This document shows, in pieces, positions 45,734 through 59,500 of a stretch of 64,000 nucleotides of DNA. The translations under genes and the position numbers were made by a program. The notes beneath the pieces were generated by a model. That model was not told the origin of the DNA. It saw only the letters and a list, made by a program, of their open reading frames with translations, and did not search any database. Position 1 is the stretch's first letter, and the number at the start of each line of letters is the position of its first letter. Where the stretch lies: NCBI GenBank assembly GCA_013399695.1, contig VXAU01003159.1, positions 186,001-250,000 of the forward strand, read 5' to 3'. This DNA comes from Formicarius rufipectus (lineage: Eukaryota > Chordata > Aves > Passeriformes > Formicariidae).

Positions 45734-48700
45734 GAAGTTAATTATCAGTCCACCTCAAGCACTTATTTTCTCCTCATCTAATCATCCCCAGCCCCCTCTG
45801 CACCCATCAAGCTGCGTGCAATCTTTCCAGCAAGACCTAAAAACATGTGATATGCTTTTGGATTCATGTTTCATGTGGAATCTCAGTCTGAGTGAGCCTC
45901 AGGATGAAGCACTTACTGACAGGAGGATGGCAAGGCAGTTGGGATTGCGTAGGCGTGCAGAACTGAGGAACCAGTGCTGCTCAATATGTTTTTAATGAAA
46001 CTAATAAATACAGCCATTGAATGAATAGAGCTGATTGACATGGGGAGTTACTAGTTCCCTCCTTCCATCTGCAGGCTTTTCAGTAGCAGAACAGAATAAA
46101 AAAATTTAAAAGGAAACTGGGACATGTCTTTTCAAAGAAATGTTATACAAAATAGAAGCAAAATTCTCGATACAAGAAAAATTGTTCTTTTGCTACAAAT
46201 AGCCTAATAAGGTTTTTCCATGTTCTTTCCTCAGAAAAGAATCAAGCCTTCTTTCACAGTTTCCAGTGAGCCAGTGGAAGGTTCAGTAATGGAATAACTG
46301 AAAAAAATTCAAAGTAGAAATTGTTTGTCGTTGTCATTTTCCTGACAGGGTTAAAAACTGCTAGAAAAAAAATCAGCTGTCCCACTGCTTTAAAACAAAA
46401 AAACCCCACCAAAACTGAAACCAAACCAAAACAAAAAAAAAAGAAAAATAAATAGAAGTGAGCTTTGAAATATCTTGATGATAAAGGGGGAGCATTTCCA
46501 AGGGAAAATGCAGCCCTGACCTAATTGTGGAAAGGAGTTTGCAGCCACACAGCTCTGACCTCATCGCACCATGCAGGGTCAGGCAGCGTACTGTCTGCAC
46601 TGGATAAGATATGGGTAGTCAAGACTTTGGGTAAAAGACTGTGTCTGCATTTCCACATTCCTGCTTTTTCCCCCATCAGCATATTAACTGTGTATCGAAC
46701 TATAAAAGATGGGAACAGGGATAATGGATGACCTTGAGGATAACTAAACTGAAATCACAGTAGTCTATTCTGAAGTAGTGAGCTAGGCAGAGCAGTTGTT
46801 TAAAAATAGGTAGATAGCCTATTAAAATAAATAAAATAAATAATATCCATGTCTGCATACCACAAGCTTAAAAATAATAACAGGTGAAAGCAGAGTGTGT
46901 GAGTGTGGAAGGAGAACTTGACATAATAGGTATTCCTGAAGACAGACAGAGAGTCAAAATTCAAGGGGATATTGTAATATATACTATACTTTCTGGAGCA
47001 AGGATGGGTTAGGATACAGAGTGAAGGGGAGGAAGGGCACTCTGCAGCTGCAAGACCATTCTAGATAGATAAGATTTTAGTAGGTGAAGCAAACCAGATA
47101 GTAACATATTTATCTATTAATGGGGGACAAAACCAACTGTAAGTTAGGAGTAAATAAAAGGGACTGCAGCATAACTCTGAGCAACCTCCTCTGGGTAAGA
47201 AGCATGCCAAAGAGTAGCTTGCCAATATTCAAATTCATAAAGGAAGAATTTCCTAATAAAAACTACAAAATCAAATAGAGAAGCTAATGAACAAGCAGTA
47301 GAACTGTGAGTAAGGATAATCAGAGCATTAGGCTTAAAAAGAATTTCTGAGTAACTTAGAGGGGTCACAAACAACACACAGTAACGTTTAAAGTCTAGAT
47401 TATCTAATGTGACTGCTTCTCTACCTTCCCACTTCATACCCTAACTTTTCACAGAAATATTTTCTAAAATATTCTTCTTTCTGCTATTCCCCTTTATATC
47501 TTCCTCCCACAAAACTATTACAACAATAATCCAGATGTTTTCTTGCTGCTATTGATATATGCAGAAGACTCCCATGCCACTGTGCAGATGATAGACCAGA
47601 ATGTCTCAAAACATCCTTGAGCTGTTTAAACTTATACCTTGCATACCTTGAAATCAAGGAATTAAAGCTGGGAAGGGTAGGAGGTTACTCCATGGAGGTT
47701 AAAATCAAACATATGCACATATTTTTGTAGGGACAGATGTTTAAATGTCATGCAAAAGTGGGGGAAAAAAAAAAAAGGCAAACGAACACACTATTCATAG
47801 TCACAATAAAGGCTATTTGTATTTGAAAAATTATGTTGCCAGAGCCTGATGCACAATAGCTAATATTTTTATTCCATAACTAGGTTAGCCTTGCTGGCTC
47901 ACTACTGAATCCACACAAATATTCAGATTAAATTCAATTAAAGCATTTGAGAACAGATTTTCTGTAACTCTCACTTCTCATTCTGGGTCCAAAGTAAATA
48001 GATGCATGGTGTGCATCACACCAAGTGTGCAGCAAAGCTGAGCTCCAACAAGTCAACTGCAAACTCATATTTCAAACTCCTTGGTATCAGGAAGTTTTGT
48101 CTTGATAGTGAAAGTGGATCAGAGTCCACTCTGGGCTAGTCTGTTGTGAATGCCTGTGCTATTGACAGGCTACTCTAGGAGGATGAGTATTTTTTAAAAG
48201 TACAGGAAAAGGAGTCAGGAAGAAAAGAAATAGTAGTAACTTGAAAAAATATTTAATTAAATAACACACCGTCCCTGGTTCTTATTTCTCCTCTTTGTTC
48301 TAGTGAACCATCTATTTAATCAGGGAGTTTCCATCAGAGTGATTTTTGCACATATAGGCAATTATTTCACTGCTTGTCATAAGTTTGGCTATTGAGTTAC
48401 AGTCTTCAAGATTTATTCCTCCCATGGACTAACAAGCTGGTAACCTTGTGATAAAGTGAATCTTCTGGAGCAACCCTTATAAAATGCACCCAACCTGGGA
48501 TCCACTAGTTCATGAACTACATTTCTAGAATTTTATTGCCTGGAACTCAGATCCAAAATCACAGCTTCTGCCCACCCTAGGGCTGGATCATGTTTCTGTG
48601 AAAATCCGAATAACTGCATTGGCTTTACAGGAAGCATATGCAGGCTCATAATGTCTGATTTAAAGATGACACTTTGCTGTTAAAATATTTTTAAAGTATT

Positions 48701-49169
48701 GGCAACATTTTTCCAGACTTGCAACATGTAGGAATGTTTCTTTGCCATGGTCACAAACCCTTAAAATTAGATGGGTATTGAAAAGATGTCCTGGAGACTT
48801 GGGAAGGAGTTTTGCATGGCCATTTTTTTTCTTCTTTCATTTTGTTTTGTTTTACTTTCTATTTGTGCAGCTTTTTGGTACTAATTTGTAGTTTTCCAAA
48901 ACATAGGTATGTAGTTAATTTATAGAGGATAAACAATATCAGAAAGCCAGGTTCAATCTTATGTGTACTTAGTTCTCAGGCTTCCAGAGAAGTTTAAATA
49001 GTTCAGAAATACAAATTCCTCTTAAAAAGTTGGGCATATGCTTCTATTTTTATAACTTGTTCCCCCATCATGTTATTTAAATAATTATATCCTAACCCAC
49101 CCTCCATATTTAGGAAAGAAAAGAACTTTGCACACTTTTATTATATATGACAGGGAAAAAATAAAATGG

Positions 49170-49235
49170 AAAATATTAAGGAAAAAAATAAGAAGAAGAA
49201 AAAAGGAAGAAGAAAAAGAAGAAAAGAAGGAACAT
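49170..49235 (+). repeat. Purine-only AGAA-rich tract
   Basis: About 60 bases of almost pure A and G on the plus strand (AAGAAGAAGAAAAAAGGAAG core), a polypurine low-complexity repeat. Confidence 0.9.
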
Positions 49236-52200
49236 AACTATAGGACTTCAGAAGAGCAGTGATAACCTCCAGTTCTGAAAAAACTTCCTGTTCCTAAAGA
49301 GGTGATTTGAAGTTAAACACGTGTTTAAATTAAACACACATTTTTGTGCCTTGAAAAACTGTGATGTAAGAGGAAATTATGTGCTTAGTAGAACAGCCTA
49401 ATTTTATTTTTTAAAATGTCTTCTCGTCTTTAACATCTTGTCTGTTCTGTCTGACTGGAGAATTGAAAATCACAGGACAGAACTGATCTAGGTTCTGGAA
49501 CAACTGATTATTAGCAGGTCAGCTGGTGCATACCCTGTGCTGGGGACTAATTGGTGGAGTTTTCCAGTTGTAATGGGATCTGCTGGGGAAGATTGGGAAA
49601 CTCAGCACATGTATTTCTGATTTTATTCACACTAGGACAGAAATTTCTTACATCCATCCTTACTTGGAAGTACCTTAGTGCTAAGAAGAAAAGTAATGAA
49701 AAGATTCTTATTTACATTCATTTGCAAAGCTGTGTAGAAGTACCTTCATGTGAGGAAAAAGGAAAAAATGGCACAGAGTTATAAAGTTATATAAATAGCT
49801 ATTCCATAAATGTGAGTCTGACCTCAAGTATTAGGAGCTTCAGAGCAAAAGAATAACATTGTTAAAAAATAAAGGGGTAGAGAAGCATAAATTCAGGTAC
49901 TTAATTGCTTTGCAGACTTTCAACATGCAAAAATAGAAGGCAAAGACTTGCTAGGAAGCGTAAGACAGTGTGATACATAAAGACATTTACCCTTAGGTAA
50001 ATCAGTAGTCCTCCTGTAATCAACAGATTGGTGTAAATTGATCTTGGAGCAGGACAGGACTCCGAGATAACATCTGCTCAAGTTACCTGCCTCATTATTG
50101 GAAGGATTGTCGGCTACAGCCGCTGGAGCACAAGAGGATAAAAGGAGAATGCTTGAGAACTAATTAACAAGTTACCAGCTGAGTGAGTCTCATTATTTTG
50201 AAATGTGAATACTTTTGTTGATTAAATCTGGACCATTAGCTCAGCTCTTTGATAGAGGAAGTTTCATCAAAAATGAAAAACAAGGAAGCAAAGAGCTTTG
50301 TGGTGTTACTGTTCCTTTAGGGAATGTCCCAAGAATGTACGCAGAGCTAAAAACATGAGCTTTATTTGAACTTACGCTCTGCAACTGGAGCGGTGAGAGG
50401 CTCCTGCTCTCCTCAGACTACACACAAAGAAAAACATGACTTACACTGACCAACAGTTACCAAACAGTCAGTTTAATGGCAAGAGAAATTCCTATACAGC
50501 AGAATCTTGGTATTGTTTCATATAGATGTCATTGCAAGCACAGAACGGGCTTAAGTTTCTTCTCAGATCCTTACCATAGACTTTTGTCTACCTCAGATGT
50601 TCCTGTTCATGAAACCAAATTTCTGCACACATAAAAAGATTTGTAGTGGATTTAGACACCTTCCCAACTGACTTGCATAAGAATAATCATGACTTTAAAC
50701 ACCCACTGATAGGCACACTTTTTTATGTACAAGGTCATGCTGTATCGTGATTATAGAGAAGGGTGAAAGAAAACCTGAAGTGAGCAAAACAATAATGGGT
50801 AACAAAGTTGTCCTTTCAAAACTTCTGGTTCTGTAGCGAGGATCTCTACATCTGAAACATGTGTTCATCTTCTGAACAACATATTCTTGACCTATGTCAG
50901 GGAGCCAAGACCATAACATTTGGATTTTGCAATCCACTTTTCTTCTGTCTTCTTTACAGTGCAGCAGGAGACTCCCCAAGTATTTTATTATCAGAAACCA
51001 TAGTGATCTGCTGTCTACCCTGTGAGACTGTTATATGAAATTCAGTTATGTGTATATTGAAGGACCTATGGACCAACATGATAACCTGAAGTATTACTGC
51101 ACAGCTGTCTAGCTCCATCACCCTTTCAAGTTACTACTATGACTGATTATTTTTGAAGTTCTGGATTTGTCACATGGTTAGCATTTGTTTTCATTGCAAA
51201 GTAAAACAAAGTGCAAAGAAAAGCACAGAATAGGCATGTAAGATGCTTTTCATGTGTGTTTAATGTAGCACTAGTAGAGCATTATACAAAATTTCTTATG
51301 CCCTCTCAAACAATGATAGCTCTCGGACAAAACAAATATTGACATTCAAAAAATATTCACCCAGCAATCAGTGAGTGGATACAGCACAGGAATCAGCTAG
51401 GAAAATGGAGAACTCAGGTCTTCCAATTAGAAGTATTTAATAAATGCTGGCATTAAGACATCCACCCTGAGAATCTTTCTTAAGTTATGCATTTATGTGA
51501 TTCTCAGTCAGAGAATCAGCTTGAAACTCCTACTCCAATTGACTACGTCCCAGTATTCATACCTTCCATTTTAACTTTGTCTCTCACATGTGAAAATAGA
51601 TGATTGTCACCCAGGTCCACCTGTTCTGCCTCCAAAAATGATCAGTACCAGCTTTATCAGAGGACAAAGTCCTGCAACTGGGGAGATACTGGAAACATGC
51701 TGCCCGGCAATGTGTTCTGTTCCTGTTAGCTGCATAGTGTCCTGATATAGACTTCATATACTTTGATTACATGACATCCGTCTTTTTCCTGCAAGCTCTT
51801 GTTTCCTTCTCTCTGCTTGACTGATGCTAAGATTGGCCTTCCTGTGTACCAAATCACTGAGATTTGAAAATAAACAGCTGGAGTCTTGCATAAGTTCTCC
51901 TTTACGACGTTATACTGCTGGCAAGGCAAGGGAGCCAGCAGTCCTCTTCACACAGAGAAGAACTCAGTTCCAGCTCTCCTGGGTCCCCGGAGCACTCAAA
52001 GCAGTTACAGATGAGTGATGCTAACCCCTCACGTTCAGTGAATGGAAGCTGGTTCCAGTTGTTTGTGTCTGCAGTGCATGCGATAGAACTTCTTACAGGA
52101 GAGATTCAGCAACCACCCTAAACAACTCCATCAGGGACATATTGTTAGTCTGATTCCTGTATGCTATTTTCTGATTCTTCTAGCATTCACAAATGTCTCA

Positions 52201-55200
52201 ATATCCAGCATTTTCCTATTACAGCCTCTATAATTTGTCACTGCTTCTCCCAGGACAAATATTTGCTGTGGAAAGATGAATCTGATTGGCTTGTTTTTAA
52301 GACCATAGCCTTTTCCTTTCCATCTTTGCAGATAGCTTCATTATTGTTTTTGGCATCTGAGTCAAAAGAAGATGTTACACAAAGGGTATTTACAGTATAA
52401 CGAGGTTCAGTGGTGTTGAAAGCTAAAGTTCATTAGCCTCACATTTAAGACCATTAGAGCAGAGAGGCTGTAGTGAAGCATTGTGTTTGTCATTTGCACA
52501 ATGTTTCTGAAAAGCAAACAACACAGATTCTCTGGACACTTACTGGTTTCCTTTCTATCCTTGGAGCTGATTTTCATTTGCAATAGAGTCCAATATTGCA
52601 GAATGGAGATTGATGGAACCATTCAGCACAGTGTCAGCAAGTGTACGTCACCTCTGCTCTGACCATCACCAAAGTTACCAGGGGAATGAATCAGTAAGGA
52701 TTTGAGCAAAAGATGTTGTCGGTACCATAGAGACCATGCAGTTGCTAAGGATGTGATTAGCACTCCGATAGCAGGAACAGGAGAGTTAATTGCTATGTCC
52801 TCATTCCATTTCTCTAGGGGAATACCTGTTTGCCAGTTCTGCAAGACAGAAAAACCCTACCTCTAGATTCTACAGCATCTGAAGCCAGCACCTGTTTGAC
52901 CCTGAACATCTCCGTTATGAAACTAGAATATGTAACTGTAATCCACTAAACGCAGCACATGCAATGTTAACAATTTTTTCTTTTTTGGCTGCATTTCCCC
53001 CTCCCATGCACAGCACTCACCCACTTAATTCCTTCTGGAAGTTTGATAGCCTTTTTTCTTTTTTTTTGATGTAAGTCTGAAATGCGGCTATTAAGCTGAA
53101 GAAGACTCAGGGAAATGAACTAAAATGTCTAGTGAGAAGAAAAATGGCCCTGTAAGGATGGGATAAAAAAGAAGCTCAGGATAATAGAGATTGATCACTC
53201 AATCTGTCCATGCCCTCAAATAAAACTGAGTGAATTTAACATGTTAGGTTACAATTAAGAAGCTGAATTGTTTATGTGGATAAATTATAGTTTCAGATTA
53301 TCATGGGGAAAAATTTATTTATTTTTGCATATGTGAGTCATTTAGGCAGTCCCTTTATGTGAGTGAAAATATGTTTATTTTCCCACTCCCTGCTGTTGTG
53401 TGTTCTATTAATATCACACTCGTTGCAATAGATGGGTACACTAGAAACTATTTGGTGTTGAGCTGGTTTTTCACCTTTCTTTTTCTCTTCTTCTTAAGGC
53501 ATCTATTTTTATAAATCAGTTCAAAAGCCCTCAGGCACTTTTCATAGAAGTTTTTCTCTGTTTTTAAAACAGGGCTTAACCCTGCAATAACAATCCACAA
53601 GGAAGCAGTAGTCTATGTAAGGTCTGTGATGTATTTTATCCCTTTCAGGTAAGATGGAGGTGACACTGTATTTCCCTAGCTTCCCAAAACAAAGCATTGG
53701 GCACTCTGAAGTGGACCCACTTCCAACTACTCCTATTTGATTTAAATAAAGGGAAAAAAGCTAGGAGCTGTCAGAAGAGATGCTAAAGTGAATAGAAAAT
53801 GAGTGTTTCCATGAGCTACATGGGCCCCTGTTCTTTACCACTAACCACAGCTGCTATCTCCCCCTCTCACACTAAGGTATTCCCAGTAGCTGCCACCACA
53901 GATGCTGTTGCCCCTTTCCTCATGATAGAAACTAATGTGACACTAATATATTTGTTCCTTCTTATCCTCCCCATAACTTCTTGGAGTTGTTTCTCTTTGT
54001 TCTACCCTTCCTATGGTTCTGTTAGGATTTTAGTAAATTATGGACCCTCCAAGCAGGGATCTGGTACTGCTTGGCACTGTGCATACAGATTATAATGAGA
54101 ATACAGAAGATCTTATTTTCTAAAGAGATGATGCACAACAGGTTTACAAAGGAAATTAGTGGAGAAAATGAATGTGAAATGACCAGCCGAGCCAAGCAGT
54201 TCCCAGCTGATGGAGGTGACAGACAGACAAAAGCTCAAAGTCCAGGAGTTGGAGCCAGAAGACCTGATTTTCCAATCTGATTCAGTTGTTTTGGCTCATG
54301 TTAAAATGAGGGGAGAATTAAAGCACCTGTACTTGATAATAAGTCCCTTCCCCTTGAAGGAGGCAAGGGGATTGTTCTTTGGGCACCAGGCAGTTATCTG
54401 TGGGCTCTTGAACTCACATAAACTGAATTGTGCTATCCCTGCTCTTTGTAGCAAAGCAGGATGGCAATGAAAATTAAATCTACTTCATACCCTCAGCCAA
54501 CATGACCCAGTTAGCTTGCAGCAGACATCAATCAGGATGTTTGCCTCTGCCCGTGACTGAGCAGCAAGCCTTCTATAGTGTCCGTGGCTTGGCTCTTGCT
54601 TTGTCCCCCATTTGTCTCCTATTTGTAATGTGTCACTCTCCTTGTGCTGTATGCTGTCTAGGTTGCAAGGTATGTGCTATCTATGTGGAAGTGGCACTGT
54701 CTTTGTTTTAAAGGTCACTATACTTTGGCCCTGACCTCTTAGTATGGGTCTTAAGAGCTACAGAAGTAGAAATTAATACATAAATTCTCCCAACTTAACA
54801 ATAAAGGAAGGGTGGGCTGGTCATGACCCCATGTGTATTTCCATTCTCCCTAGGAGTGTCCAACCGTAAGTTGTCACTCCACAATGGAACACATATTTTG
54901 AGTGTAACCTCACCTGCTTTCTCCTTGTGGCAGAGTACTTCTCTCTCTGTTTTTTCTTGTTCATATATTCTGGTTCTCATGTAACCACCTATGTCCTTGC
55001 CCCTGCCAGTGGGAGGACAGTAATTTTAAAAGGACATTAACAGTCTTATCATTTTGTACATGTTTCAGATAGATCATTGAAAGTGCTAGCTCTTCCAAAG
55101 ATACCACTGGATAGTAAGCAAATGTTATATAAAGAGAAAGAGCTCCATATTCTGCCCCAATGGCTTAGGCAAACAGATAAGAAGACATGAACAAGCTTCC

Positions 55201-56470
55201 TGGAGGGGGAATCTAAAATGACCAGCACAGGAAGCTACAGATAGGAGGAATTCATTGGTAGAGAAAGCAGGAAATTAAGGACGGTTATATTGGTGTCAGT
55301 CCTATTTTCCTAAAGTCCAAGGGAGATGTATCAGTATCTACAAGTAAGATCAAGATCAAGACATAAGAACTTACCCCTCATTGCCTATTGCTTGTATTGA
55401 ATATGCTGATATTATCTACTTTCTCAGTCCCTTTATTCAGCTAAGGAAATAAGCCTGGTAAAACATGTCATATGTCTTCCCCAGGAACAAGTTCAAAACA
55501 TCTGAGTATTTTTGATCTAGGACATAATTTTCATCTGATGTTATAACAAAATCAGTGGTAAAACCCTATGAGTCATCCTGTACAGCAGCAGTTTTTGAAG
55601 GTGTTCTGCTTTCTAATGCTGCATAGCTTTTAATAAGTCTTTTTCCAAAGTCCTCAGACCCTAGGATGCCAATTTGTAACACATCCCTTTTTAAATGCAT
55701 GTGCCAGAAACCCATACTTTCAGCATGTCAAGAACAGTAGCTTGACATTAATTTCTTAAACCTGTAGCTGGAATCCTAAAATAAGCACCAGAATTTTCAA
55801 GAAAGATGAAATCTAAAGAGCTTCAACCCATTATCAAGAAATTATGTGTTTGGTCCTTCTGAAAAGCCAGGAAAAAAAAAAAAAAAAGACAGAGTTTGTA
55901 ATGCAGGGCTCCTTTTCTACCATGTATGAAGTGTACAGCATTTTACACTGTGTTCTCTTGAGCATGATAGCCATCCATTAGAGGACTGGACCAGGAATTT
56001 TCAGCACCCCTTATTGTTGATCAGATCTCTTGGCTGCACTTTTGCCTTCTATAAAATTAAAGGTGGGGAGGGAGAGTAAAATTGTAAGGGGAAGAGACGA
56101 AATTATGATGAGCAGATTTAGGAAGCAGATAGAAATATCCTGATGAAAATGGTACAGAAGATGTGATGACAGGGAAATTGCTGCTAAACTCTGTGACTCT
56201 GTCTTATAACCAACCCTCTGCCCCAGAAATCATTGCCCAGTTATGTGTTCAACTGAAAAAAACCTCTATTACTCCTCCAAAGATACGAAAAACAAATCTA
56301 TACTACCTAGCTCTTGGAGAGTAAACTGTGACTATGCCTGGAAAACTATTTCCTTGGCAACTATTTATATGAGCAAAGCATGTTCCTTCTGTGCACGCAG
56401 ATCCCAGGAGCCAAAAGCATACAGAGTTCTGTAACTTGGGATCACAGTGGCAAGACTAGGCCTTTGGTTT
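49236..56470. other. Intergenic; conserved-looking blocks but no gene
   Basis: No coding exon recognised. Three pieces look unlike the surrounding background because they are non-repetitive and rich in homeodomain-like TAATTA/TTAATTG and GATA-like words: about 50040-50420, 52620-52840 and 53060-53440. A poly(A) run lies at about 55872-55887. Short open frames throughout are unremarkable. Confidence 0.45.
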
Positions 56471-56475
56471 GAGGT

Positions 56476-56556
56476 GTGGGGTTTTTTTGTTTGGTTGGGT
56501 TTTTTTTTTGGTTGGGTTTTTTTGTTTTGTTTTGTTTTTGTTTTGTTTTATATATG
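56476..56556 (+). repeat. T/G-rich low-complexity tract
   Basis: TTGGTTGGGTTTTTTTT-type words then TTTTGTTTTGTTTTTG repeats, followed by TATATA. It produces an artefactual hydrophobic open frame at 56469-56678. Confidence 0.9.
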
Positions 56557-59500
56557 GAGTTTTAATCATGACTAGCAGTCTCCTAAGCAACAAAGTGGGT
56601 AGGAGGAAAAATAGCAACGAGGCTAATAACAAAACTAAGGGAAATCCTTGCCTGAGTCATTGTAGGAGAGGGAGTTAGCAGTCCCCTTGAGCCTTGTGAC
56701 ACTGATTCAACAGAAAAAGTTGTTCAGGATTATCATCCTGTCACCTGATGAAGACATGGAGTGTGTGCTTAACAGGTCTTCCTAACTGTACTGGAAAAAT
56801 CCCTCCTTGCCTTGCCTTCTGGTTGCTTTTAAAAAAGCAGTATTTTAACAATTGAAGAGTGAAACAGTCCTCTTTTCAGCAGGAGCTAAATTCGTAGAGA
56901 CCAGATTTTGTTCCCAGATTGGCTTTAGATGGGAAAAAAGCCTGGCATTTCTGCCGGCTTATTCTTGCCACAAATGTGAGCAGATTCTGACTCTTCAGTA
57001 ACTTCATAAGGGCAGTTCCTGCTTAGTGTGTAACTTCCTCATTTCTCTACACAGGCCTGATGTCAGATCTCTTCTCTCTGAAGGATGTGATTTTTTAGGG
57101 CTGGCACTTGCTTTATCTCTGACCATTTATGCTGATTTCCTAAGCATATTCCTACAAAACAGAAGGTTGTTCAAGTGTGTTTCTAGAGCATGTAATGGTC
57201 AGTTTTGAGTTAAGACTTCCACAGGAAGCCACAGTGCAATAATAAGGTGTTTCAGTTTGTACATATTTCCAAAGGATCAAGGAATTCTCAGAACAATCTT
57301 TGGCTGAACTCAGGTATGTCCAAAAATACACACCAATTTATGAAGGTGCCACCCTTATTCTAAATGTTCTGCAGGTTCTTTCTTAGTTTTGAGGCCTTTC
57401 AGCACATACATTACTTTAATTACAACATGCAGTGTAATTTGTATGTTGATCTTAGCTCTTCTTGTGTATGACACATCACATGGCTTCTTAGTATTGGAGC
57501 TTCTTTTCTCATCATCCCCTTGTGGTTTTGTGCAGTCCTTTTCATGGTGGTAATGCAATTACCAGCTATGTCTAATAATCCTCATCATTTTTATAGAAAA
57601 CAATAATACAGCCAAGCAGCAGAATTAATGAAGTCTAGTTTTCTCTGAAATTGTGTCCCTGCCCACACACAGTCTGTAACCCACTTCTGCACAATTTCCA
57701 TCATAAATGTGCAAAAAACCACTCACAATTTCCTTGGCTTTTCTCTTGGAGAGGCTCCCCCTTGCTCTTTTCAAACACACCCTAGTTACTGACCTCAGGA
57801 TATAGCCTTTTCCCTCTTAAAGGCATTAAGTGGGGTCTGTACCAAATGCAGCCACGTTTTCTTATGGAACTTGCAGGAACTTCTTCCTTTTGTGACCTAT
57901 TTCACATTGCCAGTTTGGCTGAAGGCAGCCAGCTGGTTCAAGAATTATTAAGGAGAGTCTGAGAGATAGACAGTGTGATCCCTCAGACCTTATTTCTTCA
58001 GGAAAAGAGGATAAAACTCAAAGGTGATTAGAGCCCAAGTGTTTATGTGTATGGACCTGGGTTTTTAGAGGTGTCTTTATCCCACAGAGCTGGTGATTTT
58101 ATTGAGGACTTATTATGTATTCTCCTGCATATTATCTAATAATTACATTTTATCATCATCCACTGAGGACAAAATAAATGTATTGGTATAATGGTTGATT
58201 TGTCTAGTTGGCTGTGAGAGACTGGGAATTGCATTTACCCAAGGCAACAATTCCCTTCTATTTTAAGCAGGTTGGAAGTTTCCAGGGACTTTGTCTGACT
58301 CCTGATTCCCCTCCCTTACTGTTCCCTGTCTTGTAAATTGGCACATGTTGCCAAAATTGCCTGCTTCACAAGAAGTGGATGGCATGGTTTCCTGTTGGGC
58401 TGTCAACATAGTTCTTTTAATCCGTCAGGGATTTGTTGCTGAATGAAAGAAATCTCCCCCGGACATCTTTCAAGTGAATGGTTTCCACAAAATTCCCAAC
58501 TCAAGTTGCCGTGGGAAAGTTGGTAACAAGGTTTTAGAAATCATGCTGTGGTCTCAAGCATGTTAGGATTTACAGGGTCAGATCCAGTACTGCTAAGGCC
58601 AGGAGAAGCCTGATAATGGACTCAATGAGTGCAAGATTAAGCCCATTGCCACTTAGCTACCGTGGTGACAGAAACCTTAGAAATTTCTGAGACACTGTTG
58701 GTGTACTGGACTAATTTCAAACTTAAATATAGAACACTCTCTACAGTCAGTTTAACACTGTCATTTAAATTATAGTCAGCTGTCTTATCTCCTTAAATAT
58801 ATTAGATAATATGTATAATATTTGCCTGTCAAAGGTATGTTTTATAAATTCTCTTTCTTTTCATCTAGAAAAAAAGGACTACTCAATACAGAGGATGATT
58901 TCTCTTTAAGCAGCTTCTGTTTCCGCTCTTGGGTTTGGAAAATGCTGTTCTTTAGTGGAGAGCTCTCTGAGACACTCTGGCTTTCTGTGAGGTCAGAACT
59001 CATCGCCTGCTCACTGCAACCTCCTCCTGACACAGATTCATATTAATGTTCCTGGTGGGTTTCTCCAAACTATCTGTGTGCTTTGAAGCTGAGGGAGAGG
59101 TGGAGCCAGTAATTTCACAGAGTGCTATGGCACCACGTCAACCTTTGAGTTTAGTTCTCTATGTAAAATCTGCTGCTCTTCAAATAGGAATCTAAGGTCT
59201 CTCTCAAAAAAATGTGACCTTTAAGCAGGATACATTTCACCAGGATATCTGTTAAACACACTATTAAATGCTTTTCATAGTTTTTCTTTGGAAAAGCAGA
59301 ATGAGAAATTAGCACTACATTCCCAAAAATACTATGTGAGAGAAATGGGATAGGCAAAAAATACTGATTAACTCTAGGATGCTGTGTGTTTTTTAGAGTA
59401 GACCTGTGGTCAGAAACAGTTTCTTTTCCTCTGAAGCCATTTTTCAATTTAAAGCTCTGTGTTTCAGTTTAAATGCTACAGGGTTGTCAGTAGGGCCCAT

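Larger units (their letters stand above)
42345..49177. other. Intergenic, no gene seen; scattered simple repeats
   Basis: AT-rich unique sequence. A and T homopolymers occur at 45289-45301, 45329-45339, 45717-45733, 46428-46447 and 47764-47776, and a TAAA/ATAA repeat at about 46824-46846. No exon with splice sites and recognisable protein was found on either strand. Confidence 0.5.

Noticed and set aside
56469..56678. Hydrophobic 69-codon frame
   Set aside because: Derived from the T/G low-complexity tract at 56476-56556.
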